Assembly: GCA_947624985.1 (NCBI GenBank)
Contig: CANQMO010000007.1
Location: 1-64,000 of the forward strand
Length of the DNA stretch: 64,000 bases
Direction: 5' to 3'
DNA from: an uncultured Oscillospiraceae bacterium
GTDB lineage: Bacteria; Bacillota; Clostridia; Oscillospirales; Oscillospiraceae
The notes under the pieces are model-generated. The model searched no databases, was not told the DNA's origin, and saw nothing but the letters and a program-made list of their open reading frames with translations. The translations under genes were made by a program, and so were the position numbers. Positions 10,690 through 19,757 of the stretch are shown here, one piece after another (position 1 is the first letter of the stretch; every line of letters starts with the position of its first letter).

Positions 10690-10698
10690 GGGGGGGGG
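10690..10698 (-). repeat. Nine-base G/C homopolymer tract in the leader of the surface-protein gene
   Basis: A run of nine G on the plus strand (C on the mRNA sense strand) lies between the predicted promoter and the ribosome site of the surface-protein gene, at the foot of a small hairpin. Confidence 0.7.
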
Positions 10699-10744
10699 TA
10701 CCGTTCTCCGGTCTCCCCCGCAACTACTTTATTCCTCGCACCTT

Positions 10745-10773
10745 ATTATATAGCAGAGGTTCATTGAATGCAA
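10745..10773 (-). promoter_or_regulatory. Sigma-A promoter of the giant surface protein
   Basis: On the minus strand TTGCAT (10768-10773), 17 bases, TATAAT (10745-10750). It predicts a leader of about 130 nt. Confidence 0.75.
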
Positions 10774-10811
10774 GCAAAAATATTGGTAACAAAGGGGTTT
10801 TTACAAGGAAA

Positions 10812-10837
10812 ATCCCCGGCTCAGACGAGCCGGGGAT
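10812..10837 (-). terminator. Terminator downstream of thiolase
   Basis: Perfect 11-bp stem (10812-10822 with 10827-10837), loop AGAC, followed on the minus strand by TTTTCC. Confidence 0.75.
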
Positions 10838-10862
10838 CATCAGTTTTTCTTATGTCAACCGA

Positions 10863-12122
10863 TCAGCATTTCTCCCAGATGGTGGCGACGCCCATGCCGC
10901 CGCCAATGCACAGGGTGGCCAGGCCCTTTTTGGCCTCGGGCCGCTTGAGCATTTCGTGGATCAGGGTGACGATGATCCGCGCGCCGGAGGCGCCCACGGG
11001 GTGGCCCAGGGCGATGGCGCCGCCGTTGACGTTGACCTTCTCCATGTCGAAGCCCAGCTCCCGGGCAACGGCGATGGACTGGGCCGCGAAAGCCTCATTG
11101 GCCTCGATCAGGTCCATGTCGTCGATGGTCAGACCGGCCTTCTTGAGAGCCTGACGGGTGGCGGGCACGGGGCCCACGCCCATGATCTTCGGGTCCACGC
11201 CGCCCTGGCCGTAGCTGACCAGCTTGGCCATGGGCTTGAGGTTGTATTTCTTCACGGCCTCGCCGCTGGCCAGGATGATGCAGGCCGCGCCGTCGTTGAT
11301 ACCGGAGGCGTTGGCCGCCGTGACGCGCTGAACGTGCTTCTTGGTGTCGGCCTCGTGGACCTGGGTGGGCTGGAAGGTGTGGACGATCTCGTCCTCAACG
11401 CCCTCGGGGCCCACGGGGAACGCGCCGCGCAGCTTGGCAATGCTCTCGGAGGTCACGCCCTTGCGGGGGAACTCGTCCACCTTGAACTCGATGGTCTCCT
11501 TCTTCATCTTCACGGGCACGGGGACGATCTCGTCGTCAAACTTGCCGGCGGCCTGAGCGGCCTCGGTCTTCTGCTGGCTGGAAGCGGCGAAAGCGTCCAG
11601 CTCCTCCCGGGTAATGCCCCACACGTCGCAGATGTTCTCGGCGGTGGTGCCCATGTGGTAGTTGTTGTAAGCGTCCCACAGACCGTCGCTGATCATGGTG
11701 TCCTTCAGCTTGGTGTCGCCCATGCGGGCGCCCATGCGGGTGGCGGGAGAGGCGTAAGGCGCCATGGTCATGCTCTCCATACCGCCGGCCACGATCACGT
11801 CCGCGTCCCCGGCGGCGATGGCCCGGGCCGCCTCGATGACGCTCTTCATGCCGGAGCCGCAGACCATGCCCACGGTGTACGCGGGAACGGACAGGGGCAG
11901 ACCGGCCTTGATACCCACCTGGCGGGCCGGGTTCTGGCCCAGACCGGCGGTGAGGATGCAGCCGAACATGAGCTCGTCCACGTTCTCAGGAGCCACATTG
12001 GCCCGCTTCAGAGCCTCCTTCACCACGATGGAGCCCAGGTCCACCGCGGGGGTCTTGCTCAGCGTGCCCTGGAAGCTGCCAATGGCGGTGCGGCAGCAGT
12101 TCACGAGATAAATGTCTTTCAC
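10863..12122 (-). CDS. thl: Acetyl-CoA C-acetyltransferase (thiolase)
   Basis: 419 residues from a GTG start at 12122. That GTG has AAGGAGG at 12132-12138; the longer reading from 12167 adds 15 residues unlike the family. The product begins (M)[16 protein letters not shown]. The catalytic residues are visible: nucleophile Cys88 in [10 protein letters not shown], His374 in [10 protein letters not shown] and Cys405 in LCIGGGMG. The enzyme condenses two acetyl-CoA to acetoacetyl-CoA, the entry step to butyrate and the substrate of the Hbd encoded at the left edge. It diverges from the CoA-transferase gene, with its own promoter and terminator. Confidence 0.94.
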   Translation of the reverse strand: MKDIYLVNCCRTAIGSFQGTLSKTPAVDLGSIVVKEALKRANVAPENVDELMFGCILTAGLGQNPARQVGIKAGLPLSVPAYTVGMVCGSGMKSVIEAARAIAAGDADVIVAGGMESMTMAPYASPATRMGARMGDTKLKDTMISDGLWDAYNNYHMGTTAENICDVWGITREELDAFAASSQQKTEAAQAAGKFDDEIVPVPVKMKKETIEFKVDEFPRKGVTSESIAKLRGAFPVGPEGVEDEIVHTFQPTQVHEADTKKHVQRVTAANASGINDGAACIILASGEAVKKYNLKPMAKLVSYGQGGVDPKIMGVGPVPATRQALKKAGLTIDDMDLIEANEAFAAQSIAVARELGFDMEKVNVNGGAIALGHPVGASGARIIVTLIHEMLKRPEAKKGLATLCIGGGMGVATIWEKC

Positions 12123-12211
12123 AGGGGATTTCCTCCTTAAAAAATTATTCGTATTTTCCGGCCCCATAGAAGGGGCAAGCGCCCAAAATACGCAATTATC
12201 CAGCCTGAATA

Positions 12212-12240
12212 AGTATAATATGGGCCCCGGTAAAAGTCAA
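12212..12240 (-). promoter_or_regulatory. Sigma-A promoter of thiolase
   Basis: Minus strand TTGACT (12235-12240), 17 bases, TATACT (12212-12217). Confidence 0.8.
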
Positions 12241-12293
12241 GACCCGCTCGTCAGGAATTTGACGGAAAGCCCGCCGGAAACAGCCGGTTTTGC

Positions 12294-12322
12294 TTGACTT
12301 TTCCCGGACGGGCCGGTAAACT
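12294..12322 (+). promoter_or_regulatory. Sigma-A promoter of the CoA-transferase
   Basis: TTGACT (12294-12299), 17 bases, TAAACT (12317-12322). The -35 is identical to that of the divergent thiolase promoter and the next three bases (TTT) also match, suggesting shared control. Confidence 0.75.
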
Positions 12323-12374
12323 GGTGACAGATAAGCTCAGCCGATTTCAATGGCTCGAAAAGGAGATCGTACCT

Positions 12375-13712
12375 ATGGACTATCAAGCGATGTACAAGTC
12401 CAAGCTGACCACCGCCGAGGAGGCCGTGAAGCTGGTCAAAAGCGGCGACTGGGTGGATTACACCTGGTGCACCAACCATCCCGTGGCTCTGGATAAGGCC
12501 CTGGCCGCGCGTGGCCATGAGCTCCGGGACGTGAAGGTCCGGGGCGGCGTCACCATGTGGATGCCCGAGATCGCCAAGGCCGACGACGCCGGGGAGCACT
12601 TCGCCTGGCATAGCTGGCACTGCTCCGGCGTGGACCGGAAGATCATCGCCAAGGGCATGGGCTGGTTCTGCCCCATCCGCTACTCCGAACTGCCCCGGTA
12701 CTACCGGGAGAACCTGCCCCCTACCGACGTGGTCATGATGCAGGTCCCGCCCATGGACGAGCACGGCAACTTCTCCCTGTCCCTGGCCCCGTCTCATCTA
12801 TATGATATGTGCGCCAGAGCAAAGCACATCGTGGTGGAGGTCAATCGGAACATGCCCGTGGTCTACGGCCTGTGCAAGACCGAGATCAATATCGCCGACG
12901 TCACCTTCGTGGTGGAGGGGGACGATCCCCCCGTGGCGGAGCTGGGCTCCGCCGCCCCCAGCGACGTGGACAGGGCCGTGGCCAACCTGATCGTGCCCGA
13001 GATACCCAACGGCGCCTGCTTGCAGCTTGGTATCGGCGGTATGCCCAACGCCGTGGGCGCCATGATCGCCCAGTCCGACCTGAAAGACCTGGGCGTACAT
13101 ACCGAGATGTATGTGGACGGCTTCGTGGATATCGCCGCCGCCGGAAAGATCAACGGCAAAAACAAGAATCTGGACTATGGCCGGCAGGTGTTCGCCTTCG
13201 CCGCGGGCACCAAAAAGCTGTATGATTATGTTAACCGCAACCCGGAGGTCATGGGCGCTACGGTGGACTACACCAACGACGTGCGCGTCATCGCCCAGCT
13301 GGATAAGTTCATCTCCATCAACAACGCGGTGGATCTGGACCTGTTCGGCCAGGTGAACGCCGAGTCCGCCGGTATCAAGCATATCTCCGGCACCGGGGGG
13401 CAGCTGGATTTCGTCATGGGCGCGTACCTCTCCAACGGCGGCAAGAGCTTCATCTGCCTGTCCTCCGCCATGAAGGCCAAGGACGGGACGCTGAAAAGCC
13501 GTATCGTGCCCACCCTGACCCCGGGCTCCATCGCCACGGACCCCCGCTCCTGCGTGCAGTACATCGTCACCGAGTACGGCATGGTGAATCTGAAGGGCCT
13601 GTCCACCTGGCAGCGGGCCGAGGCGCTGATCTCCATCGCCCACCCCCAGTTCCGGGACGAGCTGGTGAAGGAAGCGGAAAAAATGGGTATCTGGCGCAGG
13701 ACGAATAAGTGA
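12375..13712 (+). CDS. Acetyl-CoA hydrolase/transferase-family CoA-transferase, probably butyryl-CoA:acetate
   Basis: 445 residues from ATG 12375, which follows an AAAAGGAGA site; an in-frame upstream ATG at 12294 overlaps the -35 box and is rejected. The family hallmarks are [14 protein letters not shown] near residue 220 and the thioester-forming Glu244 in [16 protein letters not shown]. The family includes But (butyryl-CoA:acetate) and 4-hydroxybutyrate CoA-transferases, which sequence alone separates poorly. Divergence from thiolase and the nearby bcd-etf operon favour a role in the last step of butyrate synthesis. Cytoplasmic. Confidence 0.85.
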   Translation: MDYQAMYKSKLTTAEEAVKLVKSGDWVDYTWCTNHPVALDKALAARGHELRDVKVRGGVTMWMPEIAKADDAGEHFAWHSWHCSGVDRKIIAKGMGWFCPIRYSELPRYYRENLPPTDVVMMQVPPMDEHGNFSLSLAPSHLYDMCARAKHIVVEVNRNMPVVYGLCKTEINIADVTFVVEGDDPPVAELGSAAPSDVDRAVANLIVPEIPNGACLQLGIGGMPNAVGAMIAQSDLKDLGVHTEMYVDGFVDIAAAGKINGKNKNLDYGRQVFAFAAGTKKLYDYVNRNPEVMGATVDYTNDVRVIAQLDKFISINNAVDLDLFGQVNAESAGIKHISGTGGQLDFVMGAYLSNGGKSFICLSSAMKAKDGTLKSRIVPTLTPGSIATDPRSCVQYIVTEYGMVNLKGLSTWQRAEALISIAHPQFRDELVKEAEKMGIWRRTNK

Positions 13713-13728
13713 GATAAAAATTATGTTA

Positions 13729-13760
13729 ACCGCCTCGGACGTGGTCCGGGGCGGTTTTTT
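13729..13760 (+). terminator. Terminator of the CoA-transferase gene
   Basis: Twelve-base-pair stem with one G-U pair (13729-13740 with 13744-13755), loop GTG, then six T. Confidence 0.85.
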
Positions 13761-13777
13761 CATGGGCTGCGGCGCGG

Positions 13778-14758
13778 TCAGAGAGCGAAGCCTTCCGCCG
13801 CGCGGGCGGTATTGGCCAGATAGCGGATGGCCTCCGCCGGATACCGGCCCACGGCGGTCTCCCCGGTGACCATGACGGACGCGGCCCCGTCCAGAACGGC
13901 GTTGAAAATGTCGCTGACCTCCGCCCGGGTGGGCACGGGGCTGCGCTCCATGGAGGCGAGCATTTGGGTCACCACCATGAAGGGCTTGCCGGCGGCCCGG
14001 CACCGGGCGGCGATCCGCTTTTGCAGAGCGGGGAGGTCCCACAGGGGCAGGGCATTGCCCAGGTCGCCCCGGGCGATGACGATCTCGTCCGCGGCGGGCA
14101 GCAGGTCGTCCAGACCCTTTACCCCGTCCAGGTCCTCGATCTTGGCCAGCAGCCGGATGTGCTGCCCGCCCGCCTCGTCCAGCGCCGCCCGGACGGCCAG
14201 CAGGTCCTCCGGGCCCCGGACGAAGGGCTGCATGACCCCGGTAACACCAAAGTCCTTCGCGGCCCGGATATTGGCCCGGTCCGCCTCCGTCATGGCGGGG
14301 GAACGGACGTCCGTCCCCGGCAGGGCAATGCTCTTGCGGCTTTGCAGCGTCCCGCCCCGGACCACCTCCGCCCGCGCCGCGCCGCCGGGGTTTTCCGTCA
14401 CCCGCAGCAGGAGCCTGCCGTCGTCCAGCAGCACCGGCTGACCGGGCAGCAGCCGGGCCAGGACCGGCTCCGGCACGGGTATGCCGCCGGGGCCCAGGAG
14501 CACGGTCCCGCCCTCGGTCAGGGGCAGGGGAGCGGGCAGGCTGCCCGTCCGAAGCTCCGGGCCCTGCATATCCACGAGCAGCCCGGGGCGCACGCCGCAG
14601 CGGGACGCGGCCCTGTGCAGGCGCTCAATCTGCGCCGCCGCGTCCCGGAGCGTCACATGGGACAGGTTCAACCGCACGCCGGTCATGCCGGCGCGGAACA
14701 TCTGCTCCAGCGTGGCGATATCGTCACAGGCGGGGCCCAGCGTACCGTATATTTCCAT
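13778..14758 (-). CDS. Short pyruvate-kinase-like protein lacking the C-terminal domain
   Basis: 326 residues, against about 470-585 for pyruvate kinase. Active-site features survive: TLGPA at the N-terminus, Arg29/Asn31/Ser33 in VRLNLSH, AKIEDLDG and the metal-site segment IARGDLGNAL, then TQMLASM and TGETAVGRYP. The allosteric C-terminal domain is missing entirely, and the mobile B domain is short. The second ATG (14758) is chosen because GGAGG is seven bases upstream; the first ATG is too close. It may be a catalytic barrel used outside glycolysis or a regulatory homologue. It is single-gene, facing the CoA-transferase terminator. Confidence 0.8.
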   Translation of the reverse strand: MEIYGTLGPACDDIATLEQMFRAGMTGVRLNLSHVTLRDAAAQIERLHRAASRCGVRPGLLVDMQGPELRTGSLPAPLPLTEGGTVLLGPGGIPVPEPVLARLLPGQPVLLDDGRLLLRVTENPGGAARAEVVRGGTLQSRKSIALPGTDVRSPAMTEADRANIRAAKDFGVTGVMQPFVRGPEDLLAVRAALDEAGGQHIRLLAKIEDLDGVKGLDDLLPAADEIVIARGDLGNALPLWDLPALQKRIAARCRAAGKPFMVVTQMLASMERSPVPTRAEVSDIFNAVLDGAASVMVTGETAVGRYPAEAIRYLANTARAAEGFAL

Positions 14759-14787
14759 GGTCATGCCTCCGTATGTTCATTACCCAC

Positions 14788-14816
14788 AGGGTACCACATC
14801 CCGCCGCCCGGCGCAA
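14788..14816 (-). promoter_or_regulatory. Promoter of the pyruvate-kinase-like gene
   Basis: Minus strand TTGCGC (14811-14816), 17 bases, TACCCT (14788-14793); moderate match. Confidence 0.5.
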
Positions 14817-14827
14817 GGCCGCGGCCA

Positions 14828-14856
14828 TTGACGGACGGGGGCAAATACTATACAAT
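14828..14856 (+). promoter_or_regulatory. Promoter of the unknown gene at 15005
   Basis: TTGACG (14828-14833), 17 bases, TACAAT (14851-14856). Confidence 0.7.
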
Positions 14857-14858
14857 AG

Positions 14859-14883
14859 CGCCGTATCCGGTCAGGATACGGCG
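14859..14883 (+). other. Hairpin at the predicted transcript start
   Basis: Perfect 10-bp stem (14859-14868 with 14874-14883), loop GGTCA, directly after the -10 box. It would form at the very 5' end of the leader; it has no T run of terminator length. Confidence 0.5.
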
Positions 14884-15004
14884 TTTATGCGGGCGAAAAA
14901 AGGCCCTATACGGACCGTTGCGGCTTATGCGTGTCATATCCGGGCGGATAGCCCATGGATATGGGATATTTATACGGTCGGGACCTGTCGAGGAGGTGGA
15001 TATT

Positions 15005-15448
15005 ATGTCAACTGAAAAAATCTTCGCGGACGCCGGTCTGGAGGCGCTACGGCGGAAGTTTTTCCCCCGGGTCCCCTGGACGGAGGCGGGGCCGATCCGC
15101 CGCCGGTACAGGGCAAAGGCGGCCCGGGAGGGGCAGAGTGTGGAGGAGGCTCTGACGGCGCTGGCCCGGGCGGAGGGCTTTCTGGGCCCCGGTCAGGAGG
15201 CTGTGCTGGGGGACGCCGGGACGTGCCTCGCCGCGTTCAAGACCCGTGGTGAGCGGGACATACTGGTGTTCGGCCAGGGGCTGGACGTGGTCTGGTGCGA
15301 CATGGCGCTGGGCCCGGCGGATGAGGACGGCTGGCGGGAGATGATCGTCCGGTCCGAGGAGGCGGAAAATCTGGCGGCGCTGGCCCACGCCGTGGGCGCG
15401 GTGCGCTTCCGGCCGGCGGGCGGTGAAAACAGCGGGCGCCCATGTTGA
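15005..15448 (+). CDS. Unknown small protein
   Basis: 147 residues. The ATG at 15005 follows a strong GAGGAGGTGG site at 14990-14999, and a promoter lies upstream, so it is probably expressed. The N-terminal half is basic and helical (RRKFFPRVPWTEAGPIRRRYRAKA); the C-terminal half has a short hydrophobic core (ERDILVFGQGLDVVWCDMALG). No signal peptide, membrane segment or recognised motif. It ends just before the restriction-modification module, whose promoter starts 17 bases later. Confidence 0.7.
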   Translation: MSTEKIFADAGLEALRRKFFPRVPWTEAGPIRRRYRAKAAREGQSVEEALTALARAEGFLGPGQEAVLGDAGTCLAAFKTRGERDILVFGQGLDVVWCDMALGPADEDGWREMIVRSEEAENLAALAHAVGAVRFRPAGGENSGRPC

Positions 15449-15464
15449 CAGGCTGCTCGGATGG

Positions 15465-15493
15465 TTGACATATTTCGGGCTCTAACCTATAAT
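15465..15493 (+). promoter_or_regulatory. Consensus promoter of the restriction-modification module
   Basis: TTGACA (15465-15470), 17 bases, TATAAT (15488-15493), a perfect sigma-A match. A second TTGACA at 15445-15450 has no matching -10. Confidence 0.88.
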
Positions 15494-15610
15494 ATGTTGT
15501 GTATTTTTGTATAATGGATACGGTTGTATTTGCAACAGATGTCCATTTTATGGGACTATAGGACCTGTATCATCATGATCGAACAGTGGGACAGACCGGA
15601 GGGACGCACG

Positions 15611-16660
15611 ATGGGTGTTGCCGGAGCGAAGGCATATAAGACCTCGCACATCAACAACAGAAGATATCTGGGCAACAAGTATAAGCTCCTCCCGTTCATT
15701 ACGCGCGTAGTCGGCGATGAATGCCCGGGCATCGGGACCGTAGCGGATATTTTTGCCGGGACGGGGGCGGTATCTTCCATATTCACCGATAAGGTCATCA
15801 TCACAAACGATCTGATGTACAGCAATTATATCTGCAATTACGCCTGGTTCGGCGCCGAGACATATGACCCGCAGGTGATCGTCGATCATGTGGTGAGATA
15901 CAATGCCGAGACCGAATGCGGCGAGAACTACATGACGCGGAATTTTGCGGACACTTACTTCAGCAAAAGCGACTGTGCCAAGATCGGCTATATCCGCGAG
16001 GATATTGAGAAGAGCTACCAAGAGGGCGCGCTGAACGAACGGGAAAGGGCGATACTGATAACGTCGCTGCTGTATGCGATGGACAGGATCGCCGTTACCT
16101 GCGGGCATTACGACGCGTACCGCAAGGGCGCCGGATTCGACGGGTCGCTGGAGCTTTTCGTACCGCTGGCGAAGGTCGATAACAATGTGGAGAATCGTTG
16201 CCTCAACGAGGATGCGAACGAGCTTGTCAAGAGGATAGAGGCGGATCTTGTCTATATCGATCCGCCGTATAACTCAAGGCAATATTGCGACGCCTATCAT
16301 CTGCTTGAGAACGTGGCCCGCTGGGAAAAGCCCCCGGTGTTCGGCGTGGCAAAGAAAATGGACCGTAGCGGCATGAAAAGCAAGTATTGCACCGCCGGCG
16401 CCACGCAGGCTTTTGAGGCGCTGATACAAGATGTAAAAGCCAAATACATACTGCTCTCCTATAACAACATGGCCGAAAAAGGCGACAGCCGGTCGAATGC
16501 CAAAATCTCCGACGGGGATATAATGCGCATCCTGCGCGGGAAAGGTACGGTCAAGGTATTTGAGGAGAACTATAAGGCATTCACTACGGGAAAGTCCGAC
16601 ATTGAGGGAAACGCGGAGAGACTGTTCCTCTGCCGCTGCTATGACGAAGGGCAGAGCTGA
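15611..16660 (+). CDS. Adenine-specific DNA methyltransferase (D12 class), first of two
   Basis: 349 residues from ATG 15611, chosen for the GGAGGG site seven bases upstream; an in-frame ATG at 15524 is less well placed. The D12-class layout is clear: RRYLGNKYKLLPFI at the N-terminus, AdoMet motif DIFAGTG at residues 46-52, and catalytic DPPY at 217-220 followed by NSRQY. It should make N6-methyladenine. The stop shares a base with the start of the second methyltransferase. Two methyltransferases beside one endonuclease suggest an asymmetric target with one enzyme per strand (inference). Confidence 0.88.
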   Translation: MGVAGAKAYKTSHINNRRYLGNKYKLLPFITRVVGDECPGIGTVADIFAGTGAVSSIFTDKVIITNDLMYSNYICNYAWFGAETYDPQVIVDHVVRYNAETECGENYMTRNFADTYFSKSDCAKIGYIREDIEKSYQEGALNERERAILITSLLYAMDRIAVTCGHYDAYRKGAGFDGSLELFVPLAKVDNNVENRCLNEDANELVKRIEADLVYIDPPYNSRQYCDAYHLLENVARWEKPPVFGVAKKMDRSGMKSKYCTAGATQAFEALIQDVKAKYILLSYNNMAEKGDSRSNAKISDGDIMRILRGKGTVKVFEENYKAFTTGKSDIEGNAERLFLCRCYDEGQS

Positions 16661-17595
16661 TGATACCGTCACCGCTCAACTATACCGGCGGCAAATTCCG
16701 GCTTCTGCCGCAGATATTGCCTCTTTTCCCCAGGGACATAGACGTCTTTGTCGATCTATTCTGCGGCGGCTGTAACGTCGGGATCAATGTGGACTGTGCC
16801 CGCGTGATCTATAACGACCTGAACAAGGAGCTATTGTGCTTATATAGCACGTTCCGGTATCTCGGAAAACAGACCGTCCTGGAATGGGTCTATGAGATCA
16901 TTGAGAAATACGGCCTCTCTCTGGTGAGCGAACACGGCTACGGGTATTATCAATGCGACAGCAGCAAAGGGCTTGGAGATCGTAACAGGAGCGGTTATTT
17001 GAGGTTACGCGCGGACTTCAACGAAAAGCGCGCGAAAGGGGACCTGGATCACCGTTACTATGTGATGCTCTATGTTCTGATCGTATACGCCTTTAATAAC
17101 CAGATCCGTTTCAATTCAAGCGGCGCGTTCAATTTGCCTGTGGGGAAGCGTGATTTCAACAGGAAAATGGAGCGAAAGCTGGGGGCGTTCATAGACAGGC
17201 TCCAGGAACAGGACTGCGCGTTCACCTGCCGTGATTTCCGGCGGTTTGACATATCCTCTCTTTCCCCGCGGGATTTCGTGTATGCCGATCCGCCGTATCT
17301 TATCACCTGCGCGACGTACAACGAACAGGGCGGCTGGAACGAGGCGGCGGAAAGGGACCTGCTCGCGTTCCTGGACGGATTGCATGACCGGCATGTTCGA
17401 TTCGCGCTGTCCAACGTCATACGGAGCAAGGGAAGAGAGAACGGGATATTGCTTGAATGGCTTGGGAAGAACGGGGATAAATATACGGCTGTCCCGCTGG
17501 ATTTCAGTTACTCGAATTCCAGCTATCAGACGAAGGACAGGACGTCCGGCTCGGAAGAGGTGCTGATAGTCGATTATCCGCTCGCAGAGGTGTAG
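16660..17595 (+). CDS. Dam-like adenine-specific DNA methyltransferase (D12 class), second of two
   Basis: 311 residues. It opens with LNYTGGKFRLLPQI, has AdoMet motif VDLFCGGCNVG near residue 30 and catalytic DPPY at 210-213 followed by LITCATYNEQGGW, the layout of the Dam/M.DpnII group of N6-adenine methyltransferases. Start and stop are fixed by one-base overlap with the upstream gene and a two-base gap to the endonuclease gene. It probably methylates the strand not covered by the first enzyme. The site cannot be read from sequence; GATC-containing sites are common in this group. Confidence 0.88.
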   Translation: MIPSPLNYTGGKFRLLPQILPLFPRDIDVFVDLFCGGCNVGINVDCARVIYNDLNKELLCLYSTFRYLGKQTVLEWVYEIIEKYGLSLVSEHGYGYYQCDSSKGLGDRNRSGYLRLRADFNEKRAKGDLDHRYYVMLYVLIVYAFNNQIRFNSSGAFNLPVGKRDFNRKMERKLGAFIDRLQEQDCAFTCRDFRRFDISSLSPRDFVYADPPYLITCATYNEQGGWNEAAERDLLAFLDGLHDRHVRFALSNVIRSKGRENGILLEWLGKNGDKYTAVPLDFSYSNSSYQTKDRTSGSEEVLIVDYPLAEV

Positions 17596-17597
17596 AT

Positions 17598-19703
17598 ATG
17601 ATCGTTGAAAAGAATCATATTTTCAATTTGATGGACACGAACGGCCGGCGCCGGGATGTTCTCAACGCCTTAAAAATATATCTGGAGATCCTTGCGTATC
17701 TGAAGGACACCTATCCTACCGAGAGATGGGGCACATATCCGGCCAGTTTATCTCAGTTTTTGTTTTATGAGCAGGCGCTGGACAGATCGAAAGATGTCTT
17801 TACGACCCATAAAAAGTACGACGGCTTCATAGAGGCACTGGGGGAGGACTATCAGACCTTCCTGGACAGGGACGAACGGTGGATAGAAAACCATCTTTCC
17901 GAAGTTGCCAAGGATCTGGACGAAGGCATAGAAAAACGGGCGCGGCATTACACGAGCAACCTGGTAAAAATGGGCTTCACCAATGCCGACAGAAGTATCA
18001 CCGAAGCGGGCTATGCCTATTTGAGAGGCTCGATCGTCAGGGACGCGCTGGAGGAGATATTGCCGCTCGACAATGTGAATATCGCGCTTTTCAGGCAGCT
18101 TGCCAAGTTGAAGATATTCAGCGCGCCAAAGGAAGGGAAAAGGCAATACTATTCCCCGTTCATCATGGCGCTCGTATTGCTTTTGGACGGAGAGCCGGTC
18201 GACAGGAATACTTTTGAGGTGATCGTTCAGGGCCTCACGCCCTATTGCGGCGAGGAGGTCAAAGAGGGCGTCCGCCGCAATGCGCTCAATGTGGACCAGT
18301 TGGAAAACTACGTTCTTGACGTACAGTTTGCGCTACCCGGTGCCCTGGACGGGAAAAGCGATATCGAATACGACGTATTCAAGGACATTTTCAAGAGCTC
18401 AAAAAGCAGCGAGGCGGCCTCAAAAACATACTATGCCTTCTTTAGAGCCTTGAAGGCTTTCAGAGATGAAAGGACGGAAGAGACCTACAGAGAGCTGCTC
18501 AAATGTTTGGACGGCGACGATACCGCCTCGGTGTCGAAGGCGTTCGGATACGGCAAAGCGATCTTTGCCGCGGGAAACAGAGGCAGCAGATACGATCTTG
18601 AGCGGTTCCTGGCGGAAAACGCGGACCATCCGCTTCTGGCGTCCGAGGATTATGTGAGAGAATTCTATATGGCCTACGCCAGATCGAAATGGCGCGACGG
18701 GATCAGGGAGTATTCGGATACGACGATCCGGCTGTTGAGCGCGACAGGACTGTTCCGGTTCAGGAATCTGCCGGAATTGTCGTACAGGGACGTATTGTCG
18801 TTGATCTTCGACGTGGACCGGCTCAGGGAAAATGTATTCGGCGAAATGACGGTCGAGGAGTATGACCGCTATGAGGCGGCGGACGACGCGTTTTTCGGCA
18901 GGAGCACTTCTCTTGTTGAAATATTCGGCTATTCTCCGGACGACGTCTCCGCGATAGCCGGGAAAATAGAGCGGTCCCTCAAGGTGAGCACCGCAGCGGA
19001 CGTTAAAATGCTTCTTGACAGCCTGAAAAGCGCGGACTTTATCGCACATATCAGGGAAAAATATCCCCGGGAAAAGGTCATGGAGCTTCTTCCACTGTTC
19101 GCCGATCGAAGAAATGACAGCCGGATCAAAAAGGAAGTTAACGATACGGCTACTGTACCGACCATATACGAATACATCATCGGCATAGCCTGGTATTACA
19201 TCTCGAATGAAGAGTTCGATCTGTACAGCAGCTTCAATCTGACGTTGAACGCGGACTTTGAACCGGTCTTTCACGCCAGCGGCGGCAGCGGGGATATCGT
19301 TATCCACTATGATGAGCTCGTCCTGATGCTTGAAGTAACGCTTATGAACAAGCAGGCGCAAAAACGGGGCGAATGGGAGCCGGTCCTGCGTCATGCTGTG
19401 AATCTGAAAGCCGCTGACGGATCGAAGGAAACGATGACATTCTTCATAGCGGACGAGCTGGACTACAATACGATCAATATTTGGAGAGCCGTTGCCTCGG
19501 TACCGCTAAGGTCGACGGACACGCATGCCGATATCGACGGCGTTATCATCATGCCTTTTACGAACGGGGAGATCTGCGCTTTTCTCGCAAAAAATATCTA
19601 CTATAAGGATATCGTAAGGGCGGTGAAGGACTCCTTTGTGAAGGTACCGCAGATCACGGACGCCAGGTGGCACGAGGAGGTCGTCGCTGCTTTAATAAGC
19701 TGA
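17598..19703 (+). CDS. AlwI-like Type II restriction endonuclease
   Basis: 701 residues. The C-terminal third carries the AlwI-family nuclease signature: GGSGDIVIHYDELVLMLEVT from residue 562, then QAQKRGEWEPVLRHAV, which supplies the acidic metal ligands (Asp566, Glu579) and the conserved GEWEPVxRH. The first 500 residues are a long helical region expected to hold DNA recognition. Type IIS enzymes of this family cut a few bases from an asymmetric site. Two bases separate it from the second methyltransferase, so all three genes form one operon. AT-richer and with codon use unlike the flanking genes, suggesting acquisition. Confidence 0.82.
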   Translation: MIVEKNHIFNLMDTNGRRRDVLNALKIYLEILAYLKDTYPTERWGTYPASLSQFLFYEQALDRSKDVFTTHKKYDGFIEALGEDYQTFLDRDERWIENHLSEVAKDLDEGIEKRARHYTSNLVKMGFTNADRSITEAGYAYLRGSIVRDALEEILPLDNVNIALFRQLAKLKIFSAPKEGKRQYYSPFIMALVLLLDGEPVDRNTFEVIVQGLTPYCGEEVKEGVRRNALNVDQLENYVLDVQFALPGALDGKSDIEYDVFKDIFKSSKSSEAASKTYYAFFRALKAFRDERTEETYRELLKCLDGDDTASVSKAFGYGKAIFAAGNRGSRYDLERFLAENADHPLLASEDYVREFYMAYARSKWRDGIREYSDTTIRLLSATGLFRFRNLPELSYRDVLSLIFDVDRLRENVFGEMTVEEYDRYEAADDAFFGRSTSLVEIFGYSPDDVSAIAGKIERSLKVSTAADVKMLLDSLKSADFIAHIREKYPREKVMELLPLFADRRNDSRIKKEVNDTATVPTIYEYIIGIAWYYISNEEFDLYSSFNLTLNADFEPVFHASGGSGDIVIHYDELVLMLEVTLMNKQAQKRGEWEPVLRHAVNLKAADGSKETMTFFIADELDYNTINIWRAVASVPLRSTDTHADIDGVIIMPFTNGEICAFLAKNIYYKDIVRAVKDSFVKVPQITDARWHEEVVAALIS

Positions 19704-19715
19704 ACGGACCACAAA

Positions 19716-19749
19716 GCACGGCGGCACAGCTTTTGCTGTGCCGCCGTGC
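19716..19749. terminator. Strong hairpin between convergent genes
   Basis: Perfect 15-bp stem (19716-19730 with 19735-19749), loop TTTT. It separates the endonuclease gene from the MaoC gene; only a short T run follows on the minus strand. Confidence 0.7.
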
Positions 19750-19757
19750 CATATGCT

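Noticed and set aside
12123-12167. Upstream extension of thiolase by 15 residues
   Set aside because: The extension crosses the ribosome site that serves GTG 12122 and matches no thiolase N-terminus.
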